From assembly GCA_963695835.1 (NCBI GenBank), contig CAVOHR010000001.1, positions 62,001 through 126,000 of the forward strand: a DNA stretch of 64,000 bases, read 5' to 3'. How positions within the stretch are numbered: the first letter of the stretch is position 1; the number at the start of each line of letters is the position of its first letter. The translations under genes and the position numbers were made by a program. The notes beneath the pieces are model-generated. The model had not been told where the DNA came from. It did not search any database and was given only the letters and a program-made list of their open reading frames with translations. This document shows, in pieces, positions 16,923-24,924 of the stretch. The DNA is from VRUE01 sp963695835 (lineage in GTDB: Bacteria; Actinomycetota; Thermoleophilia; Solirubrobacterales; 70-9).

Positions 16923-16972
16923 TACGTGCCCCGAGTTAACCGCCAGCATGGGTGGTCAACTCCGGGCACGTC
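16923..16972. repeat. Palindromic element P2, copy c (intergenic)
   Basis: A 50-bp inverted repeat from TACGTGCCCCGAGTTAACC to GTCAACTCCGGGCACGTC. Its reverse complement matches copy a (4739-4788) at about 45 positions. It fills the short gap between the epimerase start and the end of the enoyl-CoA hydratase gene, ending 1 bp before that gene's stop codon. Confidence 0.8.
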
Positions 16973-16973
16973 G

Positions 16974-17693
16974 CTAGCGCTGCGGCAGGCCCGGGCCCGA
17001 GCGCTGCCACTCGACCTGGCCCTCGCCCTCGGCGCGCGAGCGGCCCTCGACGTCGTCCCACTCGTGCAGCATCCGCTTCAGGCGGGCGACCGCCTCGGGC
17101 GGGTGGGCGGCGACCTGGGTTGCCAGCTGGACGGCCGCCTGCTCGGCGGCCGCGGTCGGGGCGACGCGGTTGACGAGGCCGAGGCGCAGCGCCTCGTCGG
17201 CGCCGACCGTGCGCGAGGAGAGCAGCAGGTACTTGGCGGTCGCCAGGCCGCAGAGGGTGGCGAGGCGGGCGGGCCCGACCGGCACGCCCAGCGCGGCGCC
17301 GGGGAATCGCATTCGCAGGTTGGCGCCGCCGACCCGCATGTCGCAGGCGACGGCGATCTCGGCGCCGCCGCCGACGACGTCGCCGTGGCAGACCGCGACG
17401 GTCGGCTTCGGGAAGGCGACGATCGCGTCGTAGAGGTCGGCGAAGAGCTGCATGCGGCGCACCTTGCCCTCCTCGTCGAGCCGCTCCTTGACGTCGGCGC
17501 CGGCCGAGAGGCCCATCGGGTCGGAGGAGCTGACGACCAGCACCCGGACCGCCTCGTCGCCGCGGGCGACCGCGAGGGGCTCGAGCAGCTCGACCAGCAT
17601 TCGGGTGTCGATCGCGTTGCGCGCCTCCGGCCGCTGCAGGCGCAGCAGCGCGACGCCCTGGTCGTCGACCGAGTAGGAGGTGCGCTCAGCCAT
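16974..17693 (-). CDS. Enoyl-CoA hydratase/isomerase family protein
   Basis: 239 aa. Crotonase fold with the oxyanion-hole segments MGLSAGADVKE (~residue 62) and CHGDVVGGGAEIAVACDMRV (~103-122). The usual catalytic glutamates are not both obvious, so hydratase, isomerase or another crotonase activity is possible. The ATG lies inside the 3' end of pth (8-bp overlap), so it is expressed with the rplY-pth genes although its metabolic theme matches the acyl-CoA genes at 46-56 kb. Confidence 0.85.
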   Translation of the reverse strand: MAERTSYSVDDQGVALLRLQRPEARNAIDTRMLVELLEPLAVARGDEAVRVLVVSSSDPMGLSAGADVKERLDEEGKVRRMQLFADLYDAIVAFPKPTVAVCHGDVVGGGAEIAVACDMRVGGANLRMRFPGAALGVPVGPARLATLCGLATAKYLLLSSRTVGADEALRLGLVNRVAPTAAAEQAAVQLATQVAAHPPEAVARLKRMLHEWDDVEGRSRAEGEGQVEWQRSGPGLPQR

Positions 17694-18291
17694 CGCCGGA
17701 ACCTAGCCGTTCGACCAGCCGCCCGGCCTCGTCGGCGGCGCGGGCGACCAGCGCCTCGACCTCGGCGCGCGACTCGCGGAAGCGCCCCAGCACGTAGGCG
17801 GCGACGACCTCGGGATCGGTCGAATCGGGGCGGCCGACACCGGCCCGAACCCGCCAGAAGTCGGCGCTGCCGAGCCCGCGCTTGAGGCTCTTCAGCCCGT
17901 TGTGGCCGGCGAGGCCGCCGCCGAGCCGGCTCTTCACCTCGCCGAACGGCAGGTCGATCTCGTCGTGTAAGACGACGACCCGGTCGAGCGGGACCTTGAG
18001 CGAGCCGCGCGCCGGGCCGGCCGAGTCGCCGGAGGCGTTCATGTAGGTCTGCGGCATCAGCAGCGCGACCCGCGGCCCGCCGGGACGCGTCCGCCCTTCG
18101 GCGAGCAGGCCGCCGAACTTCTTCCGGGGCCGGGGCAGGTCCCAGCGCCGGGCCAGCTCCTCGCCGATCTCGAAGCCGACGTTGTGGCGGCTGCCGGCGT
18201 GCTCCGGGCCGGGGTTGCCCAGTCCGACGACCAGGATCCGGTCGCCGCTCTCGCCCTCGCCGCGGGCGGCGCGGCGGCGGAAGATCGACAG
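17686..18291 (-). CDS. pth: Peptidyl-tRNA hydrolase, probable CTG start
   Basis: 201 aa if translation starts at the CTG at 18291. Pth releases peptides from peptidyl-tRNA. Visible are VGLGNPGPEHAGSRHNVGFE (with the catalytic Asn and His), MPQTYMN and LHDEIDLPFGEVKSRLGGGLAGHNGLKS in shorter pieces. The frame contains no ATG, GTG or TTG between the rplY stop (18298-18300) and the essential N-terminal motif; the first ATG (18057) would delete the catalytic residues. A GGGGAG lies 9 nt before the CTG, and GCGGGGA-GTAG-TCCCCGC forms a hairpin whose loop holds the rplY stop. Identity is firm; the start codon is inferred. Confidence 0.9.
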   Translation of the reverse strand: MSIFRRRAARGEGESGDRILVVGLGNPGPEHAGSRHNVGFEIGEELARRWDLPRPRKKFGGLLAEGRTRPGGPRVALLMPQTYMNASGDSAGPARGSLKVPLDRVVVLHDEIDLPFGEVKSRLGGGLAGHNGLKSLKRGLGSADFWRVRAGVGRPDSTDPEVVAAYVLGRFRESRAEVEALVARAADEAGRLVERLGSGDG

Positions 18292-18308
18292 CGGGGACTA
18301 CTCCCCGC
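18282..18308 (-). promoter_or_regulatory. Stem-loop over the rplY stop and pth start
   Basis: On the minus strand GCGGGGA, a GTAG loop and TCCCCGC form a perfect 7-bp stem at the rplY-pth junction. The stop codon TAG of rplY overlaps the loop, the purine-rich candidate ribosome site lies in the left arm and the presumed CTG start of pth begins at the end of the right arm. Terminating ribosomes would open the hairpin, suggesting that pth translation depends on rplY translation. Confidence 0.5.
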
Positions 18309-18993
18309 CGGAGTCGCCCGAGTCGCCGCCCTCGGCCTGCTCGCCGCCCTCCTCGGCGGCCGGGGCCTCGCCCTCCTCGCCGACCAGCTCGGCCTCCTCC
18401 TCGACCTCCGGCTCGGGCTCTTCCTCGACGCGGGGCGGCGAGAGGGTGGCGATGGTGATCTCCTCGGGCTCGTCGGCGACGAACTTGACGCCCGCGGGCG
18501 CCGGCACCGCGGCGAGCGTCACGGTGTCGTTGATCTGCATCTCGGAGACATCGGCGACGAGCCGCTCGGGGATCTCGGCCGGCAGCGCTTCGACGGTGAC
18601 CTCGCGGGTGATGTGCTCGAGCACGCCGCCCTCTTTGACGCCGGGCGCGACCTCGGCGCCCTCCAGCTCGACGGCGACCTCGGCCTGGATCTCCTCGTCC
18701 AGCTTCACTTCCTGCAGGTCGATGTGCTGGAGGTTCCCGCGCACCGGGTGCAGCTGCTGCTCCTTGACGACGACCGGGACGGCTTTGGAGCCGTCGAGCT
18801 CGAGGTCGAACAGGGCCTGGCCGCCGGAGAGCACCAGGCGGACGTCGCGTTCGGCGACCTGGAAGGCGCGGGCCTCGGCGCCGCCGGCGTAGACGACGCC
18901 GGGCACCAGCCCCTCGCCGCGCAGGCGGCGCGAGCTGCGCGAGCCGAACTCGGCGCGGGGAGCGGCCTTGAGCTTTTCGCGACTGCGGGCCAT
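18298..18993 (-). CDS. rplY: 50S ribosomal protein L25/general stress protein Ctc
   Basis: 231 aa. The N-terminal 5S rRNA-binding L25 domain (GEGLVPGVVYAGG, LHPVRGNLQHIDLQEV) is followed by the TL5/CTC C-terminal beta domain and an acidic tail of ~45 residues ending in Glu/Gly/Asp. The long form with a C-terminal domain is common in actinobacteria. A TATCCT sequence about 10 bp upstream of the ATG is a possible -10 for a short-leader transcript. It directly precedes pth, the usual rplY-pth pair. Confidence 0.93.
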   Translation of the reverse strand: MARSREKLKAAPRAEFGSRSSRRLRGEGLVPGVVYAGGAEARAFQVAERDVRLVLSGGQALFDLELDGSKAVPVVVKEQQLHPVRGNLQHIDLQEVKLDEEIQAEVAVELEGAEVAPGVKEGGVLEHITREVTVEALPAEIPERLVADVSEMQINDTVTLAAVPAPAGVKFVADEPEEITIATLSPPRVEEEPEPEVEEEAELVGEEGEAPAAEEGGEQAEGGDSGDSGGE

Positions 18994-19061
18994 CGGACGG
19001 GAGAGGATAGAGAAAGCGGCCTGCGCGGGCGCGCGCGGCCCGAGCCTGTGAAACTTTCCCC

Positions 19062-20483
19062 ATGGCCGGCGATTCGAAGATCCCGAAGGGGCGGGTGCGG
19101 CGCTCCGCCAAGCTCGGCTCGATCGTCGGCGTCCAGGGCGCCCGCTATGCCGGCACGAAGGCGACCAACGTCGCCCGCTCGGAGGAGAGCGGCAAGGAGA
19201 AACTCGAGCAGCGCCACCTGGAGACGGCGATGAAGATGGTCGGCGCGCTCGGCCAGATGAAGGGCGCGGCGATGAAGCTCGGCCAGTTCGCCTCCTTCAT
19301 CGACACCGAGTTCATCCCCGAGGAGTACCGCGAGATCTACCAGGAGCAGCTCGCGAAGCTGCGCACCGACGCCCCCGCGATGCCCTGGGAGAAGGTCGAG
19401 AAGGTGCTGCTCGAGGAGTACGACGACGAACCCGTCTCCGAGCTGTTCGCCGAGTTCGAGCAGGAGGCGTTCGCCGCCGCCTCGATCGGCCAGGTGCACC
19501 GCGCCGAGCTGCTCGACGGGCGCCGCGTCGCGGTGAAGATCCAGTACCCGGGGATCGCCGAGGCGCTCGACGCCGACCTGCGCAACGCCGGCACCCTGGT
19601 GCGGCTGGCGCGGGCGCTGGCGCCGGGCCTCGACGCGAAGGCGATCGCCCACGAGATCCGCGAGCGGGTGATGGAGGAGCTCGACTACGAGTACGAGGCG
19701 CAGAACCAGCGCACCTTCTCGCGCGCCTACCGCGACCACCCGTTCGTCTACGTGCCGGAAGTGATCACCCGGCTCTCGCGCCGCCGGGTCCTGGTGACCG
19801 AGCTGGTCGAGGGGATCGGCTTCGAGCAGATCAAGGGGCTTCCGCACGAGCAGCGCAGCCGCTTCGGCGAGATCGTCTTCCGCGGCAGCTTCGGCTCGAT
19901 CTACCACCTGCAGCACTTCAACGCCGACCCCCACCCCGGCAACTACCTGCTGATGGAGGACGGCCGCGTCGCCTTCCTCGACTTCGGGATGACCAAGAAG
20001 CTCGACCGCGAGCAGATCCTGCTCGAGCAGCGCGCTTTCGACGCCGCCTCGCGCGACGACCCCGAGGCCTTCCGCGAGGCGCTGCACGACCTCGGCTTCG
20101 TCAAGAACCCCTCGAAGCTCGACGCCGAGCGGCTGCTCGACCACATGCGGGCGGTCGGCGGCTGGTTCGTGATGGAGGATCGCGAGCTCGAAATCACCCC
20201 GCAGCGGGTGATGAAGATCATCGAGTCGACCAACGACCCGCGCTCGGAGTACTTCGACCTGATGCGGCGCGAGTCGATCCCCGCCGACGAGCTGATGGGG
20301 CGGCGGATGGAAATCGGCGTCGTCGCGGTGCTCGGCCAGCTCGGCGCGAAGCGCAACTGGCACCGGATCGCCCGCGAGTGGGTCTACGCCGACCCGCCGG
20401 CGACCGACCTGGGCGAGCAGGAGTGGGAGTACTTCGAGGGAAGAGGCCTCAAGCGAACCCCGGGCCTGGCCGAAACGCTCTGA
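19062..20483 (+). CDS. ABC1/UbiB-family atypical kinase
   Basis: 473 aa. Contains the family features: an Ala-rich KxGQ segment (AAMKLGQFASFIDT, ~residues 63-76), AASIGQVHRAELLDG with the nucleotide-loop role, VAVKIQYPG, and the catalytic-type HFNADPHPGNYLL and FLDFGMTKKL. The family includes UbiB/COQ8, which supports quinone biosynthesis, and actinobacterial members of unknown role. It is the only rightward gene among the leftward housekeeping genes from 30 to 7 kb, suggesting insertion or inversion at this place. Confidence 0.88.
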   Translation: MAGDSKIPKGRVRRSAKLGSIVGVQGARYAGTKATNVARSEESGKEKLEQRHLETAMKMVGALGQMKGAAMKLGQFASFIDTEFIPEEYREIYQEQLAKLRTDAPAMPWEKVEKVLLEEYDDEPVSELFAEFEQEAFAAASIGQVHRAELLDGRRVAVKIQYPGIAEALDADLRNAGTLVRLARALAPGLDAKAIAHEIRERVMEELDYEYEAQNQRTFSRAYRDHPFVYVPEVITRLSRRRVLVTELVEGIGFEQIKGLPHEQRSRFGEIVFRGSFGSIYHLQHFNADPHPGNYLLMEDGRVAFLDFGMTKKLDREQILLEQRAFDAASRDDPEAFREALHDLGFVKNPSKLDAERLLDHMRAVGGWFVMEDRELEITPQRVMKIIESTNDPRSEYFDLMRRESIPADELMGRRMEIGVVAVLGQLGAKRNWHRIAREWVYADPPATDLGEQEWEYFEGRGLKRTPGLAETL

Positions 20484-20505
20484 CAGGACCGGCCGAAACC
20501 ATAAC

Positions 20506-20528
20506 GGGCACTGAATCACCGGCACGTC
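20506..20528. repeat. Palindromic element P2, half copy e
   Basis: One arm only: GGGCACTGAATCACCGGCACGTC, compare GGGCACTCAATCACCGGCACGTC in copy b. On the minus strand it supplies the last codons and the TGA stop of the GDPD gene (20516), so the current C-terminus of that protein comes from the repeat. Confidence 0.65.
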
Positions 20529-21241
20529 CGGGCGAAGAGGCGGGGGTCGTTCGAGCAGATGCCGTTCACGCCCGCGGCGATGAGCTTGTTCATGCGGGGC
20601 AGGTCGTCGACCGTCCAGGCGATCAGCTCGACCTCGGCGAGATCGGTGATCCGGGCGAGTCGGCGGCTGGCGAGCGGGTGGTAGACCCACATCGCCTCGA
20701 CTCCGAGGCGCGGCAGCTCGCGGGCGGCGAGGCCCGGCAGCCGTTCTCGCATCCACAGCAGCGCCGCCAGCATCGGCGCCTTCGCCCAGCGCTTCGAGGC
20801 CCAGTCCTTGGTCACCTTCGGATAGGTCCAGCCGCGCCGCAGGCTCGGTTCCAGCTCGCGGATCCGGGCCAGGGTCGATAGCTCCATGGTCGAGACCATC
20901 GCCCGCCCGAGCAGCCCCCGCTCGCGCACCGCGGCGACGACCTCCTCCTCGCGGCCGGGCAGCTTGATGTCGAGATCGATCTCGACCTTGTCGAGCGGCG
21001 CCTCGAGGAAGGCGTCGAGCGCCTGCTCCAGGGTCAGCGGCGCGCGCCTCACGGCGTCATGCCAGTCATGAGCCACCACCAGCGACGACCGCTCCGCTGC
21101 GGAAATCCGCGGATGCCCGTCGCGAGTCCAAAGCACGTCGATCTCGATCACGTCGACCCCGACCTCCGCCGCGGCCTCGAAGCTCTCGATCGTGTTGCCG
21201 GGATGGATCAGGTCCGCCCCCTTGTGCCCAACTCGAATCAT
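20516..21241 (-). CDS. Glycerophosphodiester phosphodiesterase family protein
   Basis: 241 aa. The GDPD signature is clear: GHKGADLIHPGNTIESFEAA at the N-terminus, the metal-binding EIDVLWTRDG, VVAHD and KVEIDLDIK. The family hydrolyses glycerophosphodiesters to glycerol 3-phosphate and an alcohol. No signal peptide is seen, so it acts in the cytoplasm or on lipid head groups at the membrane. The gene ends within half of a P2 repeat, giving the tail RTCR. Its start is 31 bp after the prs stop on the same strand reading order. Confidence 0.88.
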   Translation of the reverse strand: MIRVGHKGADLIHPGNTIESFEAAAEVGVDVIEIDVLWTRDGHPRISAAERSSLVVAHDWHDAVRRAPLTLEQALDAFLEAPLDKVEIDLDIKLPGREEEVVAAVRERGLLGRAMVSTMELSTLARIRELEPSLRRGWTYPKVTKDWASKRWAKAPMLAALLWMRERLPGLAARELPRLGVEAMWVYHPLASRRLARITDLAEVELIAWTVDDLPRMNKLIAAGVNGICSNDPRLFARTCR

Positions 21242-21272
21242 GCTTCGATCATGCCCGACCGGCAGGATCGGC

Positions 21273-22301
21273 TCAGAACAGCTGGTTCTCGCCCGCGAAG
21301 ATCTCCGACACCGAGTCGTCGGTGAAGATGCGGCGGATCGAGTCGGCGAAGGTGGTCGCGGTCGAGAGGACGACGATGTTGTCGGCAGCGCCGGGGCGCA
21401 GCGGGACCGTGTCGGTGACGACGATCCGCTCGATCGCCGAGTCGGCGAGCCGTTCGTAGGCGGGGCCGGAGAAGACGCCGTGGGTGGCGCAGGCGATCAC
21501 CCGCGCCGCGCCCTCGTCGAGCACGGTCTGGGCGGCGGCGCAGAGCGTCCCGGCGGTGTCGATCATGTCGTCGACCAGGACCGCGGTCTTGCCCTTCACG
21601 TCGCCGACCACGTAGCCGATCTCGGCCACCTGCTGGGCGGGGCGCTCCTTCTCCATCACCGCCCAGTGGGTGCCGATGCGGCGGGCGAAGTTGCGCGCCG
21701 TCTTCACCCGGCCGGCGTCGGGGGAGACGATCACCAGCTCCTCGCTCAATTCCTGGTCGACGAACCACTGGGTCAGCATCGGCATCGCCGTCATGTGGTC
21801 GACCGGGACGTGGAAGAAGCCCTGCACCTGGCCGGCGTGCAGGTCCATGGTGAGGACGCGGTCGGTGCCGACCCCCTCCAGGCACTTGGCGACGATCCGG
21901 GCCGAGATCGGCTCGCGCGGCGCCGACTTCTTGTCCTGGCGGGCGTAGCCGTACCAGGGCAGCACGGCGATGATCCGGTGCGCGGAGGCGCCCTGGGCGG
22001 CGTCGATCATCGTCAGCAGCTCGACCAGGGCGTCGTTCGGCGTCATCTCGCTCTGCTCGTTGGCGCAGGTCGACTGGACGATGAACACGTCGGCGCCGCG
22101 GATCGACTCCTCGTAGCGGCAGTAGACCTCGCCGTTGGCGAAGGTCTTCAGCATCACCTGGCCGAGGTCGAGGCCGAGCTTGCCGGCGACCTTGGCGGCC
22201 AGCTCCATCGAGCTGCGGCCGCCGAAGACCATCATCCGCTTCGAGTAGTCGTGCGGGATCGCGGTCGGCGCGGCCTCCGGGCGTTGCTCGATAGTGCTCA
22301 C
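21273..22301 (-). CDS. prs: Ribose-phosphate pyrophosphokinase
   Basis: 342 aa from a GTG at 22301 that overlaps the glmU stop as GTGA. It makes PRPP from ribose 5-phosphate and ATP for nucleotide, histidine and tryptophan synthesis. Motifs: FANGEVYCRYEESIRGADVF, the flexible loop WYGYARQDKKSAPREPISA, MDLHAGQVQGFF and the PRPP-binding AVLVDDMIDTAGT (~residue 241). The N-terminus is ~20 residues longer than in many bacteria. glmU-prs linkage is the standard order. Confidence 0.96.
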   Translation of the reverse strand: MSTIEQRPEAAPTAIPHDYSKRMMVFGGRSSMELAAKVAGKLGLDLGQVMLKTFANGEVYCRYEESIRGADVFIVQSTCANEQSEMTPNDALVELLTMIDAAQGASAHRIIAVLPWYGYARQDKKSAPREPISARIVAKCLEGVGTDRVLTMDLHAGQVQGFFHVPVDHMTAMPMLTQWFVDQELSEELVIVSPDAGRVKTARNFARRIGTHWAVMEKERPAQQVAEIGYVVGDVKGKTAVLVDDMIDTAGTLCAAAQTVLDEGAARVIACATHGVFSGPAYERLADSAIERIVVTDTVPLRPGAADNIVVLSTATTFADSIRRIFTDDSVSEIFAGENQLF

Positions 22302-23695
22302 GAATCCTCCTCGCGCATCTGCGCGGCCTTGCGGGCCGCGAAGCCCTCGATGTTCCGCTGGTCGTTCTCGCTCACGGCAAGCGCCCCCTCGGGGACGTCC
22401 TTCTTGATCACCGCTCCAGCGCCAGTGTAAGCGGCGTCCCCGACTTCTACAGGCGCCACCAGCATCGTGTCGACGCCGATGCGGACGCCCTCGCCGACGA
22501 TCGTGCGGTTCTTGCGGAAACCGTCGTAGTTGGCGGTGATCGTGCCGGCGCCGAGGTTGCTGCCGGCGCCGATCTCGGCGTCGCCGACGTAGGCCAGGTG
22601 CGGCACCTTGGCGCCGGCGCCGAGCCGCGAGTTCTTGACCTCGACGAAGGTGCCGGCCTTGGCTCCGGGCTCGAGGTGGGCACCCGGGCGCAGGTAGGCG
22701 AAGGGGCCGACGCTGCAGCCGTCGAGCACCTCGCACTCGACCAGGTAGGAGTGCGGGACGGTGACCTCCGCGCCGAGCACGGTGTCGATCAGCGTCGTCA
22801 GCGGGCCGACCACCGAGCCGGCGCCGACCGCGGTGGCGCCGCGCAGGCTGGTCCCGGGCTCGATGCGGGCGTCGGCGGCGATCTCGACGCCGGCGTCGAC
22901 CCAGGTCGAGCCGGGGTCGACGACGGTGACGCCGGCCAGCATGTGGGCCTCGAGCAGGCGGCGGCGCGCCTCGGCCTCGACCGCGGCCAGATCGGCGCGG
23001 TTGTTGATCCCCATCGTCACGGCAAGGTCCTCGGTCGGGTGGGCGGCGACCGTGTGACCGGCCTCGCGCAGGGACGGGAAGACGTCTGGCAGGTAGTACT
23101 CGCCCTGGGCGTTGTCGTTGGCGAGGCCGGCGAGCGCCGCGGCGAGCGGCGCCGCGTCGAAGGCGTAGGCGCCGGCGTTGATCTCGCGGATCGCCAGCTC
23201 TCCGGCACTGGCGTCGCCGTCCGCTTTCGCCTCGACCACCCGCTCGATCCGGCCATCGGCGTCGCGCACGACACGTCCGTAGGTCCCCGGATCGTCGAGC
23301 TCGATCGTCAGCATCGTCGCCGCGGCGCCGGTCGCGGCGTGGGCCTCGAGCAGCTCGGAGATCGTCGCCGCGGAGATCAGCGGCACGTCGCCGGAGAGGA
23401 CGAGCACGGTCTCGGCGCCCTCGATCAGCGGCAGGGCGGCGCGGATCGCGCCGCCGGTGCCGTCGGGCTCGGGCTGGGCGATCAGCCGAACCTTGTCGGG
23501 CAGCCCGGCGACGATGTTCTGCTTGGGCGAGACGATCGCCGCGACACCCCGCTCGGCTCCCGTCGCCTCGCGGGCGGCGAGGATCGGCCAGGCGACCATC
23601 GGCCGCCCGCAGACGGGGTGGAGCATCTTCGGCACAGACGAGCGCATGCGGGTGCCCTCGCCCGCCGCCATGACCAAAACCAGGGGCGAACTCAC
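22298..23695 (-). CDS. glmU: Bifunctional GlmU: glucosamine-1-P acetyltransferase and GlcNAc-1-P uridyltransferase
   Basis: 465 aa from a GTG at 23695 (VSSPLVLVMAAGEGTRM), chosen because sequence further upstream belongs to the P3 repeat. The N-terminal pyrophosphorylase domain has AAGEGTRMRSSVPKMLHP and GDVPL; the C-terminal left-handed beta-helix acetyltransferase has the hexapeptide repeats and TITANYDGFRKNRT. The product UDP-GlcNAc feeds peptidoglycan synthesis. A full P3 palindrome lies 24 bp upstream and may separate its promoter from the next gene. Confidence 0.96.
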   Translation of the reverse strand: MSSPLVLVMAAGEGTRMRSSVPKMLHPVCGRPMVAWPILAAREATGAERGVAAIVSPKQNIVAGLPDKVRLIAQPEPDGTGGAIRAALPLIEGAETVLVLSGDVPLISAATISELLEAHAATGAAATMLTIELDDPGTYGRVVRDADGRIERVVEAKADGDASAGELAIREINAGAYAFDAAPLAAALAGLANDNAQGEYYLPDVFPSLREAGHTVAAHPTEDLAVTMGINNRADLAAVEAEARRRLLEAHMLAGVTVVDPGSTWVDAGVEIAADARIEPGTSLRGATAVGAGSVVGPLTTLIDTVLGAEVTVPHSYLVECEVLDGCSVGPFAYLRPGAHLEPGAKAGTFVEVKNSRLGAGAKVPHLAYVGDAEIGAGSNLGAGTITANYDGFRKNRTIVGEGVRIGVDTMLVAPVEVGDAAYTGAGAVIKKDVPEGALAVSENDQRNIEGFAARKAAQMREEDS

Positions 23696-23718
23696 ATTTG
23701 GATCGTAATGCCGCAGAG

Positions 23719-23836
23719 AGGAGGAGGGGGCATCCCTCCGTTTGCTGGGTTTTCGCCACCGGCGCAAACGTCTCTCGTGTGGTGAGCGGGGCGAAAAACC
23801 CAGCGATCGGGAGGGGACCCCCCGGGCCCTCCCCCC
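23719..23836. repeat. Palindromic element P3, copy c (intergenic)
   Basis: Core halves GCTGGGTTTTCGCC (left) and GGCGAAAAACCCAGCG (right) match P3 copies a and b, but the outer arms (AGGAGGGGGCATCCCTCC and GGAGGGGACCCCCCGGGC) are different and less perfectly complementary. The loop contains ACGTCTCTCGTG, similar in part to the loop of copy b. It lies upstream of glmU and directly after the end of the HdeD-like gene. Confidence 0.75.
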
Positions 23837-23837
23837 G

Positions 23838-24407
23838 TTACGAGCGAGAGAGTTCTTTGCCGACCAGAGCGACGCTGGTCAGGGTCCAGCCGGCGAAGAT
23901 CAGGTCTATGCCCACGAGGAGGCCGATCGCCCAGTCGGCGCTGCTGGGGAACTTGGCGAGGACGAGGATGCCGATCAGCAGGCCGGCGAGGCCGCTGAGG
24001 CCCAGGAGGCCGGCGTTCCGCTGCCCCCGGGCGGAGAAGGCGACGGCGATCCGGGTGATGCCCATGAGCAGGAAGTAGATGCCGAGGACAAGGGTGAGCG
24101 TCAGCGTGCCGTTGTGCGGTTCGACGATCAGCCACAGCCCGACGATCACCGTCAGGAACGCCCACAGCAGCCGCCACAGCACGGTCCCGAGCGAGTGCGC
24201 CGCGAACGCCCCGGCAACCAGGAAGGCGCCGGCGATGACCAGGATCCAGCCGATGAACACGGCGGTGGCGACGGAGGCCACCGCGGGCACGACGATCGCC
24301 ACGCAGCCGACGAAGATCGCCAGCACCCCGACCGCCATCAATCCCTTCCAGCTCCGCGCCAGCCCCTCGCGAACTTCGGGGTCCAACGAGGCTCCACCCA
24401 TCTCCAT
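23838..24407 (-). CDS. HdeD/DUF308-family membrane protein
   Basis: 189 aa with six hydrophobic segments arranged as three related pairs (WILVIAGAFLVAGAF, LGIYFLLMGITRIAVAF, LLVGIDLIFAGWTL), the pattern of the HdeD/DUF308 family. HdeD is linked to acid resistance in enteric bacteria; the actinobacterial homologues are uncharacterised. A TAGGGT box 6 bp upstream of the ATG suggests a leaderless mRNA. The gene ends 2 bp from the P3 element. Confidence 0.85.
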   Translation of the reverse strand: MEMGGASLDPEVREGLARSWKGLMAVGVLAIFVGCVAIVVPAVASVATAVFIGWILVIAGAFLVAGAFAAHSLGTVLWRLLWAFLTVIVGLWLIVEPHNGTLTLTLVLGIYFLLMGITRIAVAFSARGQRNAGLLGLSGLAGLLIGILVLAKFPSSADWAIGLLVGIDLIFAGWTLTSVALVGKELSRS

Positions 24408-24518
24408 GACGCGACCCTAAGCCCCCGCCCGGACGCGATCAACCACTCGCGGAAGGATTTGGGGGGCTATAGGCCCCACAAAGCTTCATCGAACGGGGCG
24501 TTAGGCTCAGAGCGTCCT

Positions 24519-24591
24519 TCCGGGGTGGTGTAGGTGGCTAGCACGTCTGGTTTTGGTCCAGGAAGCGAGGGTTCGAGTCCTTCCCCCGGAA
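24519..24591 (+). tRNA. tRNA-Gln (anticodon TTG)
   Basis: 73 nt that fold as a cloverleaf: acceptor TCCGGGG with CCCCGGA, anticodon stem CTGG/CCAG around the loop TTTTGGT (anticodon TTG, reading CAA and possibly CAG), and T arm GAGGG-TTCGAGT-CCTTC. The discriminator base is A and CCA is not encoded. A TAGGCT (24502-24507) about 11 bp upstream may be its -10 box. Confidence 0.93.
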
Positions 24592-24607
24592 CTGCGGGCC
24601 CGCAGGC

Positions 24608-24850
24608 TCACTGGCCGCTGCTGAGCTGGCCTATCGCGAACAGTTCGGCGATCTTCAGCAGGCCCAGGGTCGCGTGGGGCGAGGTGGCGCTGCTGCGCAT
24701 CCGCACGTTGGCGCCTTCCGGTCCCCGCACCTCGACGATCGTGCAGATGTCGCCGATGTGCCAGTCCCCCTCGCGGTCGCCGTAGTCCGCCTCGATCGCC
24801 TCCATCTGTTCGGCGATGTGCTGTCCGACTTTGCTCTGATCCAGCGCCAT
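24608..24850 (-). CDS. Small conserved-looking hypothetical protein
   Basis: 80 aa, soluble: MALDQSKVGQHIAEQMEAIE, a short beta-rich middle (WHIGDICTIVEVRGP) and VRMRSSATSPHATLGLLKIA. The ATG is preceded by AAAGGGGTG as a ribosome site. The gene ends 17 bp from the convergent tRNA-Gln. No family recognised; the pattern looks like a compact alpha/beta domain. Confidence 0.7.
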   Translation of the reverse strand: MALDQSKVGQHIAEQMEAIEADYGDREGDWHIGDICTIVEVRGPEGANVRMRSSATSPHATLGLLKIAELFAIGQLSSGQ

Positions 24851-24924
24851 CCGGTCACCCCTTTCTCAGCGGTAGAAAACGCGTCTCGGAGCATTGTCGC
24901 TGACGGGGGCGAGCCGTGCGCCCG

